This document shows, one piece after another, positions 1-8,493 of a stretch of 64,000 nt of DNA. The notes beneath the pieces were generated by a model that made no database searches, was not told the origin of the DNA, and worked only from the letters and a program-made list of their open reading frames with translations. The DNA comes from Clostridia bacterium (GTDB lineage Bacteria > Bacillota > Clostridia > Oscillospirales > CAG-272). Position numbers and translations under genes: made by a program. Each line of letters opens with the position of its first letter. Positions within the stretch are counted from its first letter, which is position 1. The DNA is taken from the NCBI GenBank assembly GCA_017501245.1, contig JAFVXI010000013.1, positions 81,889 to 145,888 on the forward strand. The letters are read 5' to 3'.

Positions 1-3000
1 ATAATGAGAGAAGGAGTGAGGTCTGCTACGTTAGCAGTCTTAGCGTCGGTAACAGAGCCGGTGATATTGAAGGTAGTGCCATGGCCGATTACCATTCTAC
101 CGGTGCCGGTAAGCTCAAGACAACCACCTTCAACGATGTTGATGGTAAGATTGGTGTAGGCTACGTTGAAGCTGGTAACCTTTACGTGGCCGGAGATAGT
201 GAGCTCGCCGCCTGCAAGGATAGTGCCGCTGATAGCCTTGCCGTTACCGTCAAGGGTAATGCCTGCAGGAAGGGTGAGAGTCGCATCAAGAGCAACGTCG
301 GAGAGAAGCTTGATGGTGTCGCCTACCTGTGCTGCCTGAGCTGCCTCTTCAAGGGTTGCGTAGTAGGTGGAGCCGATCTGAGCCTCATTGCCGTATGCAG
401 GATCAACTGCTACGCCGTAGGAGCCGTCGGAATTTGCTACGAAGGTGCATCCCTCGGCGATAAGGCCTGCGTTGATGCCGCTCATAGCAGCCTCGGTAAA
501 GCTACCGCCGGAGATACCGGGGTTGCAAGCGAGGGTTGCATTATCGGCTCCGATCTTGGTTGCAAACTCACCGCCGGTTACGCTGAACTCGGGAGTAGTA
601 GCGCCAAGAGTGGTCACGAAGACGGAGGACATATCGTTGCCTGCGGGCTGGAAGGAGCCGCCGCTGATAGCAAGAGATACGACCTGCGCACTAGCTTTCG
701 ATGCCTGGAGCCATACCTGACCGATGAAGCTACCGCCGTTGATAACAACGGAGTTCTCATCTGTGGTGCTGTTTGCAAACAGGCGAATAGAACGGTAGTT
801 AGACTTGATGGTTCCGCCGTTGACGATTACCTTTGCGGCGCCGGAGCTACCGTTAGTAAGGTTGTCAATAGCGAAGGCATAGATCTGATGAGAAACGCTG
901 CTTAAAGCAGTAGTGTTCTCGATGGTGCCGCCGTTAACGGTGAGAACGCCGCAAGGGCCGTTAGAAATAGTGTTAACGCTAACGTTCTCAGCGGTAGTGT
1001 CGGTGTTGCAGTAAGTGATCTTACCGCCGCCAACGCTATCGGAGATAACGAGCGCACCGTAGTTGGTGATCATATCCTCGCCCTGAACGGCAGAGGTGTA
1101 GGAAACGATCTTGCCCGCGAGGTCAAGCGCTACACTTGCGCCCTTAGCAACGACGAGAGCCTCGGTGAGAGCTACGTCTGCGAGAAGGGTGATCGTGTCG
1201 CCAGCCTCAGCTGCAGCGAAAGCAGCCTTGAGAGAGGATGCATAGCCGTTGTCGCCAAGCTTAGCAACGTATAGAGGCTCAAGGAAATCAGCGGTTGCGC
1301 CTTCAACGTCGGCAACGACTACGTCGTCAGCTGCGATAGCTGCGCTGGGAGCGAGAACTACGCTCGTTCCGCGCATGCCGCCCGCAAGCACGCCTGCGCT
1401 CACGGTCACGCTATTAGTATTAAGGAAGGAAACGCCGTTGATGGTAGCGTTTGCAACGCTTCCGGCGGTACCGGACGCCTGATACTGACCGACAACGCCG
1501 CCGATGGACATCGTCTTGAGGTTATCGTTAGCGTAATCTACGGTTGCGTTAGTTCCGATCTTGACGTTTTCAAGGGTTGCGCCGCTTACGTCGGAGCTCA
1601 TATTGGTGATACCGGTGATGCCGCCAACCTTACGGGTACCCATAATGGTAACGTTCTTAACGGTGCAGTTAGTGGTAGGAACGTTCTCTGCGGAATGTCC
1701 TACGATACCGCCAACGTTGTCGCCCTCGTTGGAGCCACCGTCGTGGATACCGGTGATAACACAGTCATCAACGTCATTTCCGATAACGGAGCAGTTGTTG
1801 ATCCTTGCGTAGCCGTGGCCGTTGATGCCGCCGACCATATAGTTTCCGATGATGGAGATATCGCCGGAAACGTGGCAGTTAGAGATAGAGCCGGTGTAGC
1901 CCATACCAACGATAGCGCCTACGTAGGAGGTGCCGTTAAGAACGGGATTAACGACCTTTACGTTGTTGATGGATGCGCCATCAATTCTACCAAAGAGGCC
2001 GATATAGGAGCCGCTGCTAACCTTAAGGTTAGATACGGTGTGATCAGCGCCGTCGAAGGTGCCCTGGAAGCTTGCGCCGACCTTGCCGATAGGAGTCCAC
2101 TCAGCGCCTGCGAGATCAACGTCTGCAGCGAGCTTAACGAACTGACCCTTATAGCTATTTCCGCCGTTAACGGAGGAAGCGAAGAGATAGAGATCTGCTA
2201 AGTCTGCGATAACGAAGGGATCAGCCTCGGTGCCCGTGCCGGTGATGCCCTCGTCTGCGGTGGGCTCAACGGTGTACTCACTGAAGCTGTCGGAGCTTAC
2301 GACAACGTACTTAGCGTCGCCCTCGGTCTGGACAGCGACGGTGTCGATATATGCGCCCTCGTGATAGATGTTAGCATAGCTTTCGGTTACGCTCGAGGGA
2401 ACGGGAAGCTTGAAGCTTACGTTCTCGGAGAAGCTGTTAACCTCAACGCGGCTGTTGCTAACGCCGTACATGGGGGTGACGTTAAAGGTGTAGCTCTTTA
2501 CAGCTGCGCCCTCGCTGACAGACTCAACGAACTCTACGACGAGGTCGATGTCCGCATTAGCGATATCGTCATCGGTGAGGTTCGAATTAAGAGCCTTGAG
2601 AGCCGCCTTAGCAGCCTCTACATCAGCGATAGCATCGGTAGCAAGCGTGCCGCCGACCTGAGTGCTGTTGAGGAGCTCGCCGACAGCCTCTGCAGCCTTG
2701 CCGCCGTTCGTAAGCGCCTCGACGTCATAGACCGCGGGAGAGCCGATGGTGATAACATCGTTCTCGTTCTCAGGGTTGGTCATCTTGAGCGCAAGAGTAA
2801 CCTTAAAGTCGGGGTTAGCCGCAAGGATATCCTCGCTTATGTAGATAGCGGCGGTAAAGTCCTTAACGTAGTCGCAGATGTTCTCATAAGTGAGATTTGC
2901 ATCATAGCCGGAGACTACGGGATAGGTAACGCCGTTCTCGACCGTCATATCATCTGCGGGTATAACTATCCAACCGTAGTTGCCATAGCTACCTGCGAGA

Positions 3001-3428
3001 TAGCAGTCTTTCGCCTGGACGCTACCATCTTCAAGGCCGGTTACGGTAAGATAGAAGTCACACTTCCACTTACCAAACTTGCCTGCCTTTGCCGCCTCTA
3101 AAGTCTCGTTAGCCTTAAAGTTCATAACGATCTGAAGAGGTCTGTCCACGTTAACAGCACCACTAGGCCAAGCAATATAACTGTCAGCCTTAAGAGTGGT
3201 GGGGGACAGAAGCTTAACGTCCGCATCGGGGGCGTCTGCCGCCGACGTGGTGCCCGAAACGATTCCCGAACCGTCCGAGCCGGGTGCATTCGTCGAGCTG
3301 GAGGAGCCGCCGTTCAGCACTATGTAGTTGCCGTTCGAGGTCTCATCGTCGCTGGCGAATACAGATATCGGCATGACCGAAAGAAGCATGCACAATATCA
3401 AGAGCCAAACTACTGATTTCTTCAACAC
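1..3428 (-). CDS. Large secreted surface protein with GLUG/beta-helix repeats (3' end outside window)
   Basis: An uninterrupted minus-strand reading frame of 1142 codons starts at GTG 3428 (AGGAG about 9 nt upstream; TTG 3425 is the alternative) and runs off the left edge. It begins with a signal peptide (LKKSVVWLLILCMLLS..., ending near VFASDD), then a Ser/Gly linker (GGSSSSTNAPGSDGSG). Residues about 60-390 form an unrecognised ectodomain. From about residue 395 (TGTEADPFVIADLADLY) it has the hallmarks of GLUG and right-handed beta-helix adhesins: FQGTFDGADHTVSNL, YIGLFGRIDGA, YVGAIVGMG, MVGGINGHG, VGGIVGHS, then weak repeats such as GSTYYATLEEAAQAAQVGDT and TLTLPAGITLDGNGKAI, which occur in two variants. 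Proteins of this type sit on the cell surface and often bind glycans, host or neighbours; the actual ligand is unknown. Any wall anchor (LPXTG, SLH, dockerin) would lie in the missing C-terminus. Confidence 0.85.
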   Translation of the reverse strand, partial: MLKKSVVWLLILCMLLSVMPISVFASDDETSNGNYIVLNGGSSSSTNAPGSDGSGIVSGTTSAADAPDADVKLLSPTTLKADSYIAWPSGAVNVDRPLQIVMNFKANETLEAAKAGKFGKWKCDFYLTVTGLEDGSVQAKDCYLAGSYGNYGWIVIPADDMTVENGVTYPVVSGYDANLTYENICDYVKDFTAAIYISEDILAANPDFKVTLALKMTNPENENDVITIGSPAVYDVEALTNGGKAAEAVGELLNSTQVGGTLATDAIADVEAAKAALKALNSNLTDDDIANADIDLVVEFVESVSEGAAVKSYTFNVTPMYGVSNSRVEVNSFSENVSFKLPVPSSVTESYANIYHEGAYIDTVAVQTEGDAKYVVVSSDSFSEYTVEPTADEGITGTGTEADPFVIADLADLYLFASSVNGGNSYKGQFVKLAADVDLAGAEWTPIGKVGASFQGTFDGADHTVSNLKVSSGSYIGLFGRIDGASINNVKVVNPVLNGTSYVGAIVGMGYTGSISNCHVSGDISIIGNYMVGGINGHGYARINNCSVIGNDVDDCVITGIHDGGSNEGDNVGGIVGHSAENVPTTNCTVKNVTIMGTRKVGGITGITNMSSDVSGATLENVKIGTNATVDYANDNLKTMSIGGVVGQYQASGTAGSVANATINGVSFLNTNSVTVSAGVLAGGMRGTSVVLAPSAAIAADDVVVADVEGATADFLEPLYVAKLGDNGYASSLKAAFAAAEAGDTITLLADVALTEALVVAKGASVALDLAGKIVSYTSAVQGEDMITNYGALVISDSVGGGKITYCNTDTTAENVSVNTISNGPCGVLTVNGGTIENTTALSSVSHQIYAFAIDNLTNGSSGAAKVIVNGGTIKSNYRSIRLFANSTTDENSVVINGGSFIGQVWLQASKASAQVVSLAISGGSFQPAGNDMSSVFVTTLGATTPEFSVTGGEFATKIGADNATLACNPGISGGSFTEAAMSGINAGLIAEGCTFVANSDGSYGVAVDPAYGNEAQIGSTYYATLEEAAQAAQVGDTIKLLSDVALDATLTLPAGITLDGNGKAISGTILAGGELTISGHVKVTSFNVAYTNLTINIVEGGCLELTGTGRMVIGHGTTFNITGSVTDAKTANVADLTPSLI

Positions 3429-3524
3429 TGTCTTTCTCTCCTTTAGAAAAATTTATCAATTTAGAATTGAAGCGATTTTAGGTGCGCAAATAAATATATA
3501 AATATTTAATAAGCGTACACCAAC

Positions 3525-3553
3525 ATTATAACCCCTTTTTCGTACGAATGCAA
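3525..3553 (-). promoter_or_regulatory. Sigma-A promoter for the surface-protein gene
   Basis: Minus strand reads TTGCAT (3553-3548), 17-nt spacer, TATAAT (3530-3525), about 97 nt before the GTG start at 3428. The -10 is perfect and the -35 matches 4 of 6. Confidence 0.6.
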
Positions 3554-3767
3554 GAATAATTAGTAATATTTAATATAATTTCTGCACATTACACAAAAAT
3601 AGAATACTGCGACACTATGAAAATGAAAAAATTGCACAAATGCTAAAAAGTCCACAGGGCAATAAGCGTTATAATAAAATGCGGGAGGCTATTTTTAGAA
3701 TACTTTGGCAAAAATATTTTTAAAATTTACATTTTTGTTACAAAAGTCCATTTTTCGTTGACAAATG

Positions 3768-3791
3768 TATTTCTATTTATAGTAAGAAATA
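3768..3791. promoter_or_regulatory. Inverted repeat upstream of XRE gene, possible operator
   Basis: TATTTCT (3768-3774) and AGAAATA (3785-3791) form a 7-bp inverted repeat with 10-bp spacing, immediately before a TATAAT at 3795-3800 and 46 nt upstream of the XRE start. Placement fits an autoregulatory operator of a Cro/CI-type repressor; that is inference, and 7-bp AT-rich arms can occur by chance. Confidence 0.35.
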
Positions 3792-3836
3792 GTATATAAT
3801 ATATAAACTCTTGACCGAGAAGGGAGGTTTTAGAGC

Positions 3837-4139
3837 GTGCAGAGACAGTTGAACGAAAACATCAAGAAGCTGAGAATAGCAAGAGGAATGAATCAGATCG
3901 AGTTTGCGAGAATTATCGGAGTTACGAAGCAGTGCGTTTCCAACTGGGAAAACGACAACGTTCTCCCCTCGATAGAGATGCTCATCAAGATCGCAGACCT
4001 CTTCCACGTTTCGACAGATTATCTGCTTGGGCGTAGCTCGAAACACCTGGTTGATATGTCGGGGCTCACCGAAGAGCAGATAGCGCACATATCTCTTTTG
4101 ACAGACGACTTCGAGCGGCTGAACAAGGCGAAGGAATGA
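3837..4139 (+). CDS. XRE-family helix-turn-helix transcriptional regulator
   Basis: A 100-aa protein starting at GTG 3837, with GGGAGG about 9 nt upstream. Residues 5-64 are a Cro/CI-type HTH: NIKKLRIARGMNQIEFARIIG, VTKQCVSNWENDNVLPSIEM, then LIKIADLFHVSTDYLLG, the classic XRE ending. The C-terminal 30 residues are charged and may mediate dimerisation. It is a single-gene unit ending before a bidirectional hairpin at 4315. The target is unknown; the divergent surface-protein gene and its own promoter, which carries a small inverted repeat, are the nearest candidates. Confidence 0.85.
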   Translation: MQRQLNENIKKLRIARGMNQIEFARIIGVTKQCVSNWENDNVLPSIEMLIKIADLFHVSTDYLLGRSSKHLVDMSGLTEEQIAHISLLTDDFERLNKAKE

Positions 4140-4309
4140 CCCCCTCAATGTAATGAACCAACGAGATCAGACATCGAGCTCATCACCATCGGGAAAAGGC
4201 AAGGCGGGAAAAGCGATAAACGATGCTCCGTCACACGGCGGAGTGCAAAAATCATGACGGAAGCAAAAACAAATCAGGCGATAGCAACGAGTCGATACAC
4301 ATAGCAAAG

Positions 4310-4344
4310 AAAAAGCCGCAGCTAACGAATAGCTGCGGCTTTTT
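4310..4344. terminator. Bidirectional rho-independent terminator
   Basis: A perfect 10-bp stem GCCGCAGCTA (4315-4324) / TAGCTGCGGC (4330-4339) with loop ACGAA, flanked by A5 on the left and T5 on the right. It serves both the XRE gene (plus) and the cyclophilin gene (minus). Confidence 0.9.
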
Positions 4345-4396
4345 CACCTAAAACGATGATGAAATGTTAAGTTTTGTTAGCTAAAACAGCGAATCA

Positions 4397-5083
4397 TTAA
4401 TGGTGAGCGTGACCCGAGATACTCTCGATATAAGCTCTCGTGGGGATGGAGATAAGACCGTTTTCATCCATGTCGGCATCCTCGATGATCTTCTCGATGA
4501 TATCCATACCGTCGGTGATCATAGCAAACGCGGCGTACTTTCCGTCCAGCTCGGGAGAATCCTCGGTGACGATAAAGAACTGGCCGTAGCCCGAATCGGC
4601 GCCCTCGCCGTGAGCAAGAGAGATAATTCCCTTCTTGTGCGAGATCTTATTGGTTACGCCGTTGTCACTGAACTCACCCTTGATTCCATTCTTGCCGCCA
4701 TCGGCATCGAGAGAGCCACAATAGAGCAGACCGTCAAGGAAGGTGTGGAGGCTCTTGCCATCAAAGTAGCCGTCCTCGCAGAGCTTCGTAAAGGCTTCAA
4801 CGGTTTTAGGTGCGTCGTTGCCGTAAAGCTCGATGTGCACGGCTCCGTAATCCTCGACGACCATAGAAAGGTGATAGGTCGCCTCAGGGTAGTAGTCAAA
4901 GAGTCCGAGCGCAAATCCAAGACCAATGACGAGGCCGACGATCAGCACTGCGACAAGGAAGAGGATCAAAACGGTTTTGACCGTTTTCTTCGAGTGCTCC
5001 TTCTTTTCCGTCGCCTCGCGCTCGAGCTTAGCGCTTTCGGTTTTTTCGGTTACGTAGTTAGCATTTTTCTTTTTCTTAGCCAT
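4397..5083 (-). CDS. Membrane-anchored cyclophilin-type peptidyl-prolyl isomerase, degenerate active site
   Basis: A 228-aa protein with a lysine-rich cytoplasmic head (MAKKKKNANY...), one membrane segment (about 39-61, TVLILFLVAVLIVGLVIGLG) and an extracellular cyclophilin domain (about 70-225). Family marks present are IELYGNDAPKTVEAFTKLC, IKGEFSDNGV, SGYGQFFIVTEDSPELDGKYAAFAMITDGMDII. Cyclophilins fold proteins by Pro isomerisation; extracytoplasmic ones assist secreted proteins. Unusually, the catalytic FHR(V/I) motif reads LHT and the MIQGGDP segment reads LYCGSLD, so the catalytic Arg and Gln appear missing. It may be a weak enzyme or a binding-only chaperone. Stop is just before the terminator at 4310-4344; its own promoter is at 5204-5232. 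Confidence 0.85.
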   Translation of the reverse strand: MAKKKKNANYVTEKTESAKLEREATEKKEHSKKTVKTVLILFLVAVLIVGLVIGLGFALGLFDYYPEATYHLSMVVEDYGAVHIELYGNDAPKTVEAFTKLCEDGYFDGKSLHTFLDGLLYCGSLDADGGKNGIKGEFSDNGVTNKISHKKGIISLAHGEGADSGYGQFFIVTEDSPELDGKYAAFAMITDGMDIIEKIIEDADMDENGLISIPTRAYIESISGHAHH

Positions 5084-5203
5084 TTTTTCCTCACAATATG
5101 TAAATTATTATTTGCAAATAACAGATTTGGAGCGCAAAACCAAGATTTGAAGCCTCGCCGGATATATCTCCCGCGACGCCCAAACCGATAGATATGATAA
5201 TCA

Positions 5204-5232
5204 ATTATACCATCCGAGCGAGCCGATGTCAA
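5204..5232 (-). promoter_or_regulatory. Consensus sigma-A promoter for cyclophilin gene
   Basis: Minus strand: TTGACA (5232-5227), 17-nt spacer, TATAAT (5209-5204), both boxes perfect. It gives a roughly 115-nt leader before the start at 5083, in which I see no recognised riboswitch. Confidence 0.75.
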
Positions 5233-5367
5233 GGCAAAATGACACGCCCCGTCAGCCGGGCAGAGCCAGAGGTGCGAGTATCAGTCATAAATACAGGCCA
5301 CCCGTGTTAAGTTTTTGCGGCAAATCAATCAGAACACGGCTCAAAAGATCAGGCGATATATAATGTT

Positions 5368-6213
5368 TTATTTTTTAAATGGCAGAAGCATTCTCGTGCG
5401 GCGCTTATAATCGGCAAAGCCCTCCTTCGCAGCCTGCCTGCCCTCGGAAAGAGGAATGCTTACGAAGAGGAACATCAGCGTGTTTAAAACAGCGCCGACA
5501 AAGCATATCGCAGAGGCGCCGAGAGTAAAGGCGGAGTAGAGCGCCACGCCCCACCACATAAGGATCTCGCCGAGGTAGTTTGGGTGGCGGGAATATTTCC
5601 ACAAGCCTTCTTCGATGAAGGGCGTTTTTCTTTCCTTTCTATATTTATGCATCTCGAAGTCCGAGACCCCCTGGAGCAGCGCCGCAATAAGCGAGATCAA
5701 CGCACCGATAAGAGATAAAGGCGAAAATGCGGCATCAGACGTAACGACGAGAGCAGCGGGCAGGATGCAAAGATAAACAACAAGAGTAGGGAAAAGATGA
5801 ATACCGAGGAAATTAACGATAGGATATAGCGCACCGCACTTTCCTTCCAGCATCGTGTAGCGCCAATCCTGGCAAGACATGCCTCCGAAGGTGTAAGCCC
5901 AATTAGCCGTAAGGCGCACGCCCCAGATCAGCACGGTGAGGATAACCACCAAGCCGGCTAAGCTAAAGCCCTCCTTAAGCGCAAGAGCAATCAGGATGAC
6001 CATAGGCGCAACACTCCAATACGGATCGTAAACCGACGCGTTTTTAAATATGAGGCTGAACACAAAGGTCAGCGCAGTTGCCGCCACGTCAGCGAGCAGA
6101 AGAGATAGCCAAAGCTCAAATGGGCAAAGGAGATAAACGAGGCACCCCACGATCGATGCAAGTAGATAAACGAGTGTGATAATGATATAACTTTTAGTTC
6201 TTGAAATGCTCAA
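5368..6213 (-). CDS. DUF1295 / steroid 5-alpha-reductase-like integral membrane protein
   Basis: 281 aa, almost wholly hydrophobic with about seven membrane segments. The C-terminal part carries the family signature of DUF1295 and the related isoprenylcysteine methyltransferase/steroid reductase fold: SDFEMHKYRKERKTPFIEEG, LWKYSRHPNYLGEILMWWG, and a basic tail. Family members are NAD(P)H- or SAM-dependent membrane enzymes acting on lipids; the substrate here cannot be told. It starts 49 nt after the stop of the phosphatase gene upstream on the same strand, so the two may be co-transcribed. Confidence 0.8.
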   Translation of the reverse strand: MSISRTKSYIIITLVYLLASIVGCLVYLLCPFELWLSLLLADVAATALTFVFSLIFKNASVYDPYWSVAPMVILIALALKEGFSLAGLVVILTVLIWGVRLTANWAYTFGGMSCQDWRYTMLEGKCGALYPIVNFLGIHLFPTLVVYLCILPAALVVTSDAAFSPLSLIGALISLIAALLQGVSDFEMHKYRKERKTPFIEEGLWKYSRHPNYLGEILMWWGVALYSAFTLGASAICFVGAVLNTLMFLFVSIPLSEGRQAAKEGFADYKRRTRMLLPFKK

Positions 6214-6262
6214 AATTCACCTCTGCGATTGAAAAAATAGCATAATTTGTTAACTATAATTG

Positions 6263-6730
6263 TCATTTTGCTTGTATTTCGCCATTTTCGATAGCGTCAA
6301 GCAGAGCCTCGCACCCCTCGAGACAATCACGGTAGGTCACGTCAAAGTTGCCGACGTACCAAGGGTCGGCGACGTCTCTCGACGAGCCGACGAAGGAGAG
6401 GAGCTTGTAGATCCTGCCCTCTGCTCCTTCACCGAGCATACGGTGCATATTTCGGATATTTGCCCCGTCCATACCGACGAAGATATCGTATTTATCAAGG
6501 TCGCCCCTTGAGAGCTGGCGTGCATATTTACCGCTCGGGTCTATGCCGTGCTTCCTCAGTTCTCTTGCCGCAGGAGGATAGACGGGGTTTCCAAGCTCCT
6601 CGGTGCTCGTGGCAGAGGAGGCGACGCTATGCTTATTCAATAGGCCTCTCTCGGCAAGCAGTCTTTTCATTATAAATTCAGCCATCGGAGAGCGGCAGAT
6701 GTTTCCATGGCAGACGAACATAATCTTCAT
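6263..6730 (-). CDS. Low-molecular-weight protein-tyrosine phosphatase
   Basis: 155 aa from ATG 6730 (GGGAG 8 nt upstream); an in-frame upstream ATG at 6790 would add 20 non-conserved residues. The P-loop is at the extreme N-terminus, MKIMFVCHGNICRSPMAEF (C-X5-R with nucleophilic Cys), and the general-acid loop is DPWYVGNFDVTYRDC. These enzymes remove phosphate from protein tyrosines or arginines; in Firmicutes they commonly counter BY-kinases or the McsB arginine kinase. A consensus promoter precedes it at 6795-6823. Confidence 0.93.
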   Translation of the reverse strand: MKIMFVCHGNICRSPMAEFIMKRLLAERGLLNKHSVASSATSTEELGNPVYPPAARELRKHGIDPSGKYARQLSRGDLDKYDIFVGMDGANIRNMHRMLGEGAEGRIYKLLSFVGSSRDVADPWYVGNFDVTYRDCLEGCEALLDAIENGEIQAK

Positions 6731-6794
6731 ATAAGATCTCCCCATAAGGGCATATCTCCAAAAGGAGGCCGCCCAACGAAAAATTGACAATGCT

Positions 6795-6823
6795 ATTATA
6801 GCACAAGATCAGCCACAGGTAAA
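6795..6823 (-). promoter_or_regulatory. Sigma-A promoter for LMW phosphatase
   Basis: Minus strand: TTTACC (6823-6818), 17-nt spacer, TATAAT (6800-6795), 65 nt before the ATG at 6730. Confidence 0.6.
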
Positions 6824-6863
6824 TAGATAAGTCGACAAAAATCGAGATCGGCAGCGTGAGAGG

Positions 6864-6892
6864 TTGAATATACCGTCGGCATATGATATAAT
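6864..6892 (+). promoter_or_regulatory. Sigma-A promoter for GNAT gene
   Basis: TTGAAT (6864-6869), 17-nt spacer, TATAAT (6887-6892), 25 nt before the ATG at 6917. Confidence 0.7.
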
Positions 6893-6916
6893 AGATCAAA
6901 ACAGGAGGTGACGCTT

Positions 6917-7435
6917 ATGGAAACGGTCAGAGAGATAGCACTGAGATCGGGCGAGACGGCAAAAATCATCAAAGCAAGCCCGGACATAATAGACCGGCTC
7001 ATTGAGCTTGAGGACAGATCGATAAACCCCGCCACCTTTATGCGAATAACCGAGGAGGAGCTGGCAGACTCGATAGAAAACGACACCGTCTTCGTGGCTA
7101 CTCTGGCTGACAACCCCATCGCCTTTAGCGTCCTCGTCCACAACAGAGATAGCGAGCGCAGCCTTGCACAAAGGCTCGGGCATAACCACAGAGACGTCCT
7201 CACCTTTGATGGCGTCATCGTATCAAAGGAGGCGAGAGGAAACGGTCTTCAGCGCATCTTCCTCTTGCTCGCCGAGGAGCTGGCTCTGAGTCTTGGTGCT
7301 TCATACGTCGGAGCAACCGTCTCCCGCCTTAACGAATATTCAAGGCGCAACTTTGCCGCATCGGGCTTTACCGAGCTGTGCGAAATACCTATATACGGAT
7401 CAAGCAGGATCTTGGCTGAAAAGAGGGTTAAATAG
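6917..7435 (+). CDS. GNAT-family N-acetyltransferase
   Basis: 172 aa; ATG 6917 is chosen because AGGAGG lies at 6903-6908 with 8-nt spacing, while GTG 6908 overlaps that site. The GNAT fold is recognisable by the acetyl-CoA motif A (VSKEARGNGLQRIFLLLAEE, with the R-x-x-G-x-x/G pyrophosphate loop) and motif B (GATVSRLNEYSRRNFAASGF). The N-terminal half (about 1-90) resembles acetyltransferases that test a small substrate. GNATs transfer an acyl group from CoA to an amine; the substrate is not evident from context. Monocistronic, ending before the hairpin at 7545-7576. Confidence 0.85.
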   Translation: METVREIALRSGETAKIIKASPDIIDRLIELEDRSINPATFMRITEEELADSIENDTVFVATLADNPIAFSVLVHNRDSERSLAQRLGHNHRDVLTFDGVIVSKEARGNGLQRIFLLLAEELALSLGASYVGATVSRLNEYSRRNFAASGFTELCEIPIYGSSRILAEKRVK

Positions 7436-7544
7436 CCATATTTTGCTAATATTACTTTGCATTTTAGCGTCTTAAAGCCGCAATATATTATATTTTGGCA
7501 CTCTCGGTGAAGCAATAGCGACGATATATGGATGCAAATCAAAT

Positions 7545-7576
7545 AAAAAAGACGAGAAGGGCTTCTCGCCTTTTTT
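7545..7576. terminator. Bidirectional rho-independent terminator
   Basis: Stem CGAGAA (7553-7558) / TTCTCG (7563-7568) with A6 before and T6 after. It lies between the convergent GNAT and lipid-kinase genes. Confidence 0.8.
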
Positions 7577-7635
7577 ATTTTCAAAAACTTAACACGGGTC
7601 GGGGTTTAACCCTCAAAACGACCCGCACTCGGCAT

Positions 7636-8493
7636 TTAAACCTCAGCCTTTTTATGCGAGGGGGCGTAAGCCGTATATTCGGTTATGCCGAGTTTGGTTT
7701 CGCCGTCGATCTGCAGGGGTGAGGGCTCGGAAAATCTTACGGTTATCTCCTTGCCGGTAAGGACCTTAACGATCTTAGCCTTAACGTGCTCACCCGTAAA
7801 GATCTTCGGGAAGGTCATAAGCGTCGAGAGCTTGCCCGAGCCGTGGAAGAGCATAAGAGAAAGCTCGTCGGAGCCTCTTTTCTGATCGGGAGCTGCGATC
7901 ATTCCGCCGCCGTAATATCTGCCGTACATCGAGGGAGCGATCCAAACCTTTTTGAAATTATATTCAACTCCGTCGACGACGACGGTTGCGTCCTTGGGCT
8001 TATAGCCAAAGAGCAGTCCGAGAATGGCTATCGCCGTGTAGTTGGGCTTTTTGCCCTGCGCCTTTTTCTTGTCGCCGATCTCGCAGCAGTAGCCGTCTAT
8101 GCCGTAGCCGACACCGTTGATAAACTTATAGGTCTCGCCGTCCAGCTCGACGGTGGGAAGCCCCTTAACGTACTCCGTGATATCGAAGGGCTCCTTAGCA
8201 TCCTTCATTCCGACGTCGTTTGCAAAATCGTTGCCCGTGCCCGAGGGGAGATACAGCACCCTGCAGGATAGGCGGTCGGCGTCTACCGTGTTAACGAATC
8301 TGTTGAGCGTTCCGTCGCCTCCGACAAGCACGATTGCGTCCGCCTCGCCAAGCGCAAGCGAATAAGCCGAGATGTCCTCCGCCTCCGCCGTGTTGACAAG
8401 CTTCATATCCTCGCCCCAGATCGAAGCAAGCGACTCTGCTACCTTCTGTCCGTTTCCATCTCCCGAATAGGGGTTGTAATATACGTGATGCAT
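7636..8493 (-). CDS. Diacylglycerol-kinase-family lipid kinase (YegS/DgkB/LCB5-like)
   Basis: 285 aa with the DAGK catalytic fold: VYYNPYSGDGNG near the N-terminus, the nucleotide motif VLVGGDGTLNRFVN (about 57-70), YLPSGTGNDFANDVG (about 83-97), and C-terminal beta-sandwich segment SPLQIDGETK. Such soluble or peripheral kinases phosphorylate diacylglycerol or related lipids and recycle the DAG released by lipoteichoic acid synthesis in Gram-positives. Exact substrate is uncertain. Monocistronic on the minus strand, converging on the GNAT gene. Confidence 0.9.
   Translation of the reverse strand: MHHVYYNPYSGDGNGQKVAESLASIWGEDMKLVNTAEAEDISAYSLALGEADAIVLVGGDGTLNRFVNTVDADRLSCRVLYLPSGTGNDFANDVGMKDAKEPFDITEYVKGLPTVELDGETYKFINGVGYGIDGYCCEIGDKKKAQGKKPNYTAIAILGLLFGYKPKDATVVVDGVEYNFKKVWIAPSMYGRYYGGGMIAAPDQKRGSDELSLMLFHGSGKLSTLMTFPKIFTGEHVKAKIVKVLTGKEITVRFSEPSPLQIDGETKLGITEYTAYAPSHKKAEV

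Larger units (their letters stand above)
3429..3836. other. AT-rich divergent intergenic region
   Basis: About 400 bp without a plausible gene, separating the minus-strand surface protein from the plus-strand XRE regulator. It holds the two divergent promoter regions described separately; the rest (about 3555-3757) is AT-rich with no repeat or ORF that I could support. Confidence 0.6.

Noticed and set aside
81-3101. Several plus-strand open frames of 70-270 aa
   Set aside because: They run opposite a continuous minus-strand frame with signal peptide, promoter and GLUG repeats, have no ribosome sites, and show the odd composition of antisense shadows.
3758-3763. TTGACA as -35 of the XRE promoter
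   Set aside because: The only good -10 (3795-3800) is 31 nt away, too far; the true -35 is unclear.
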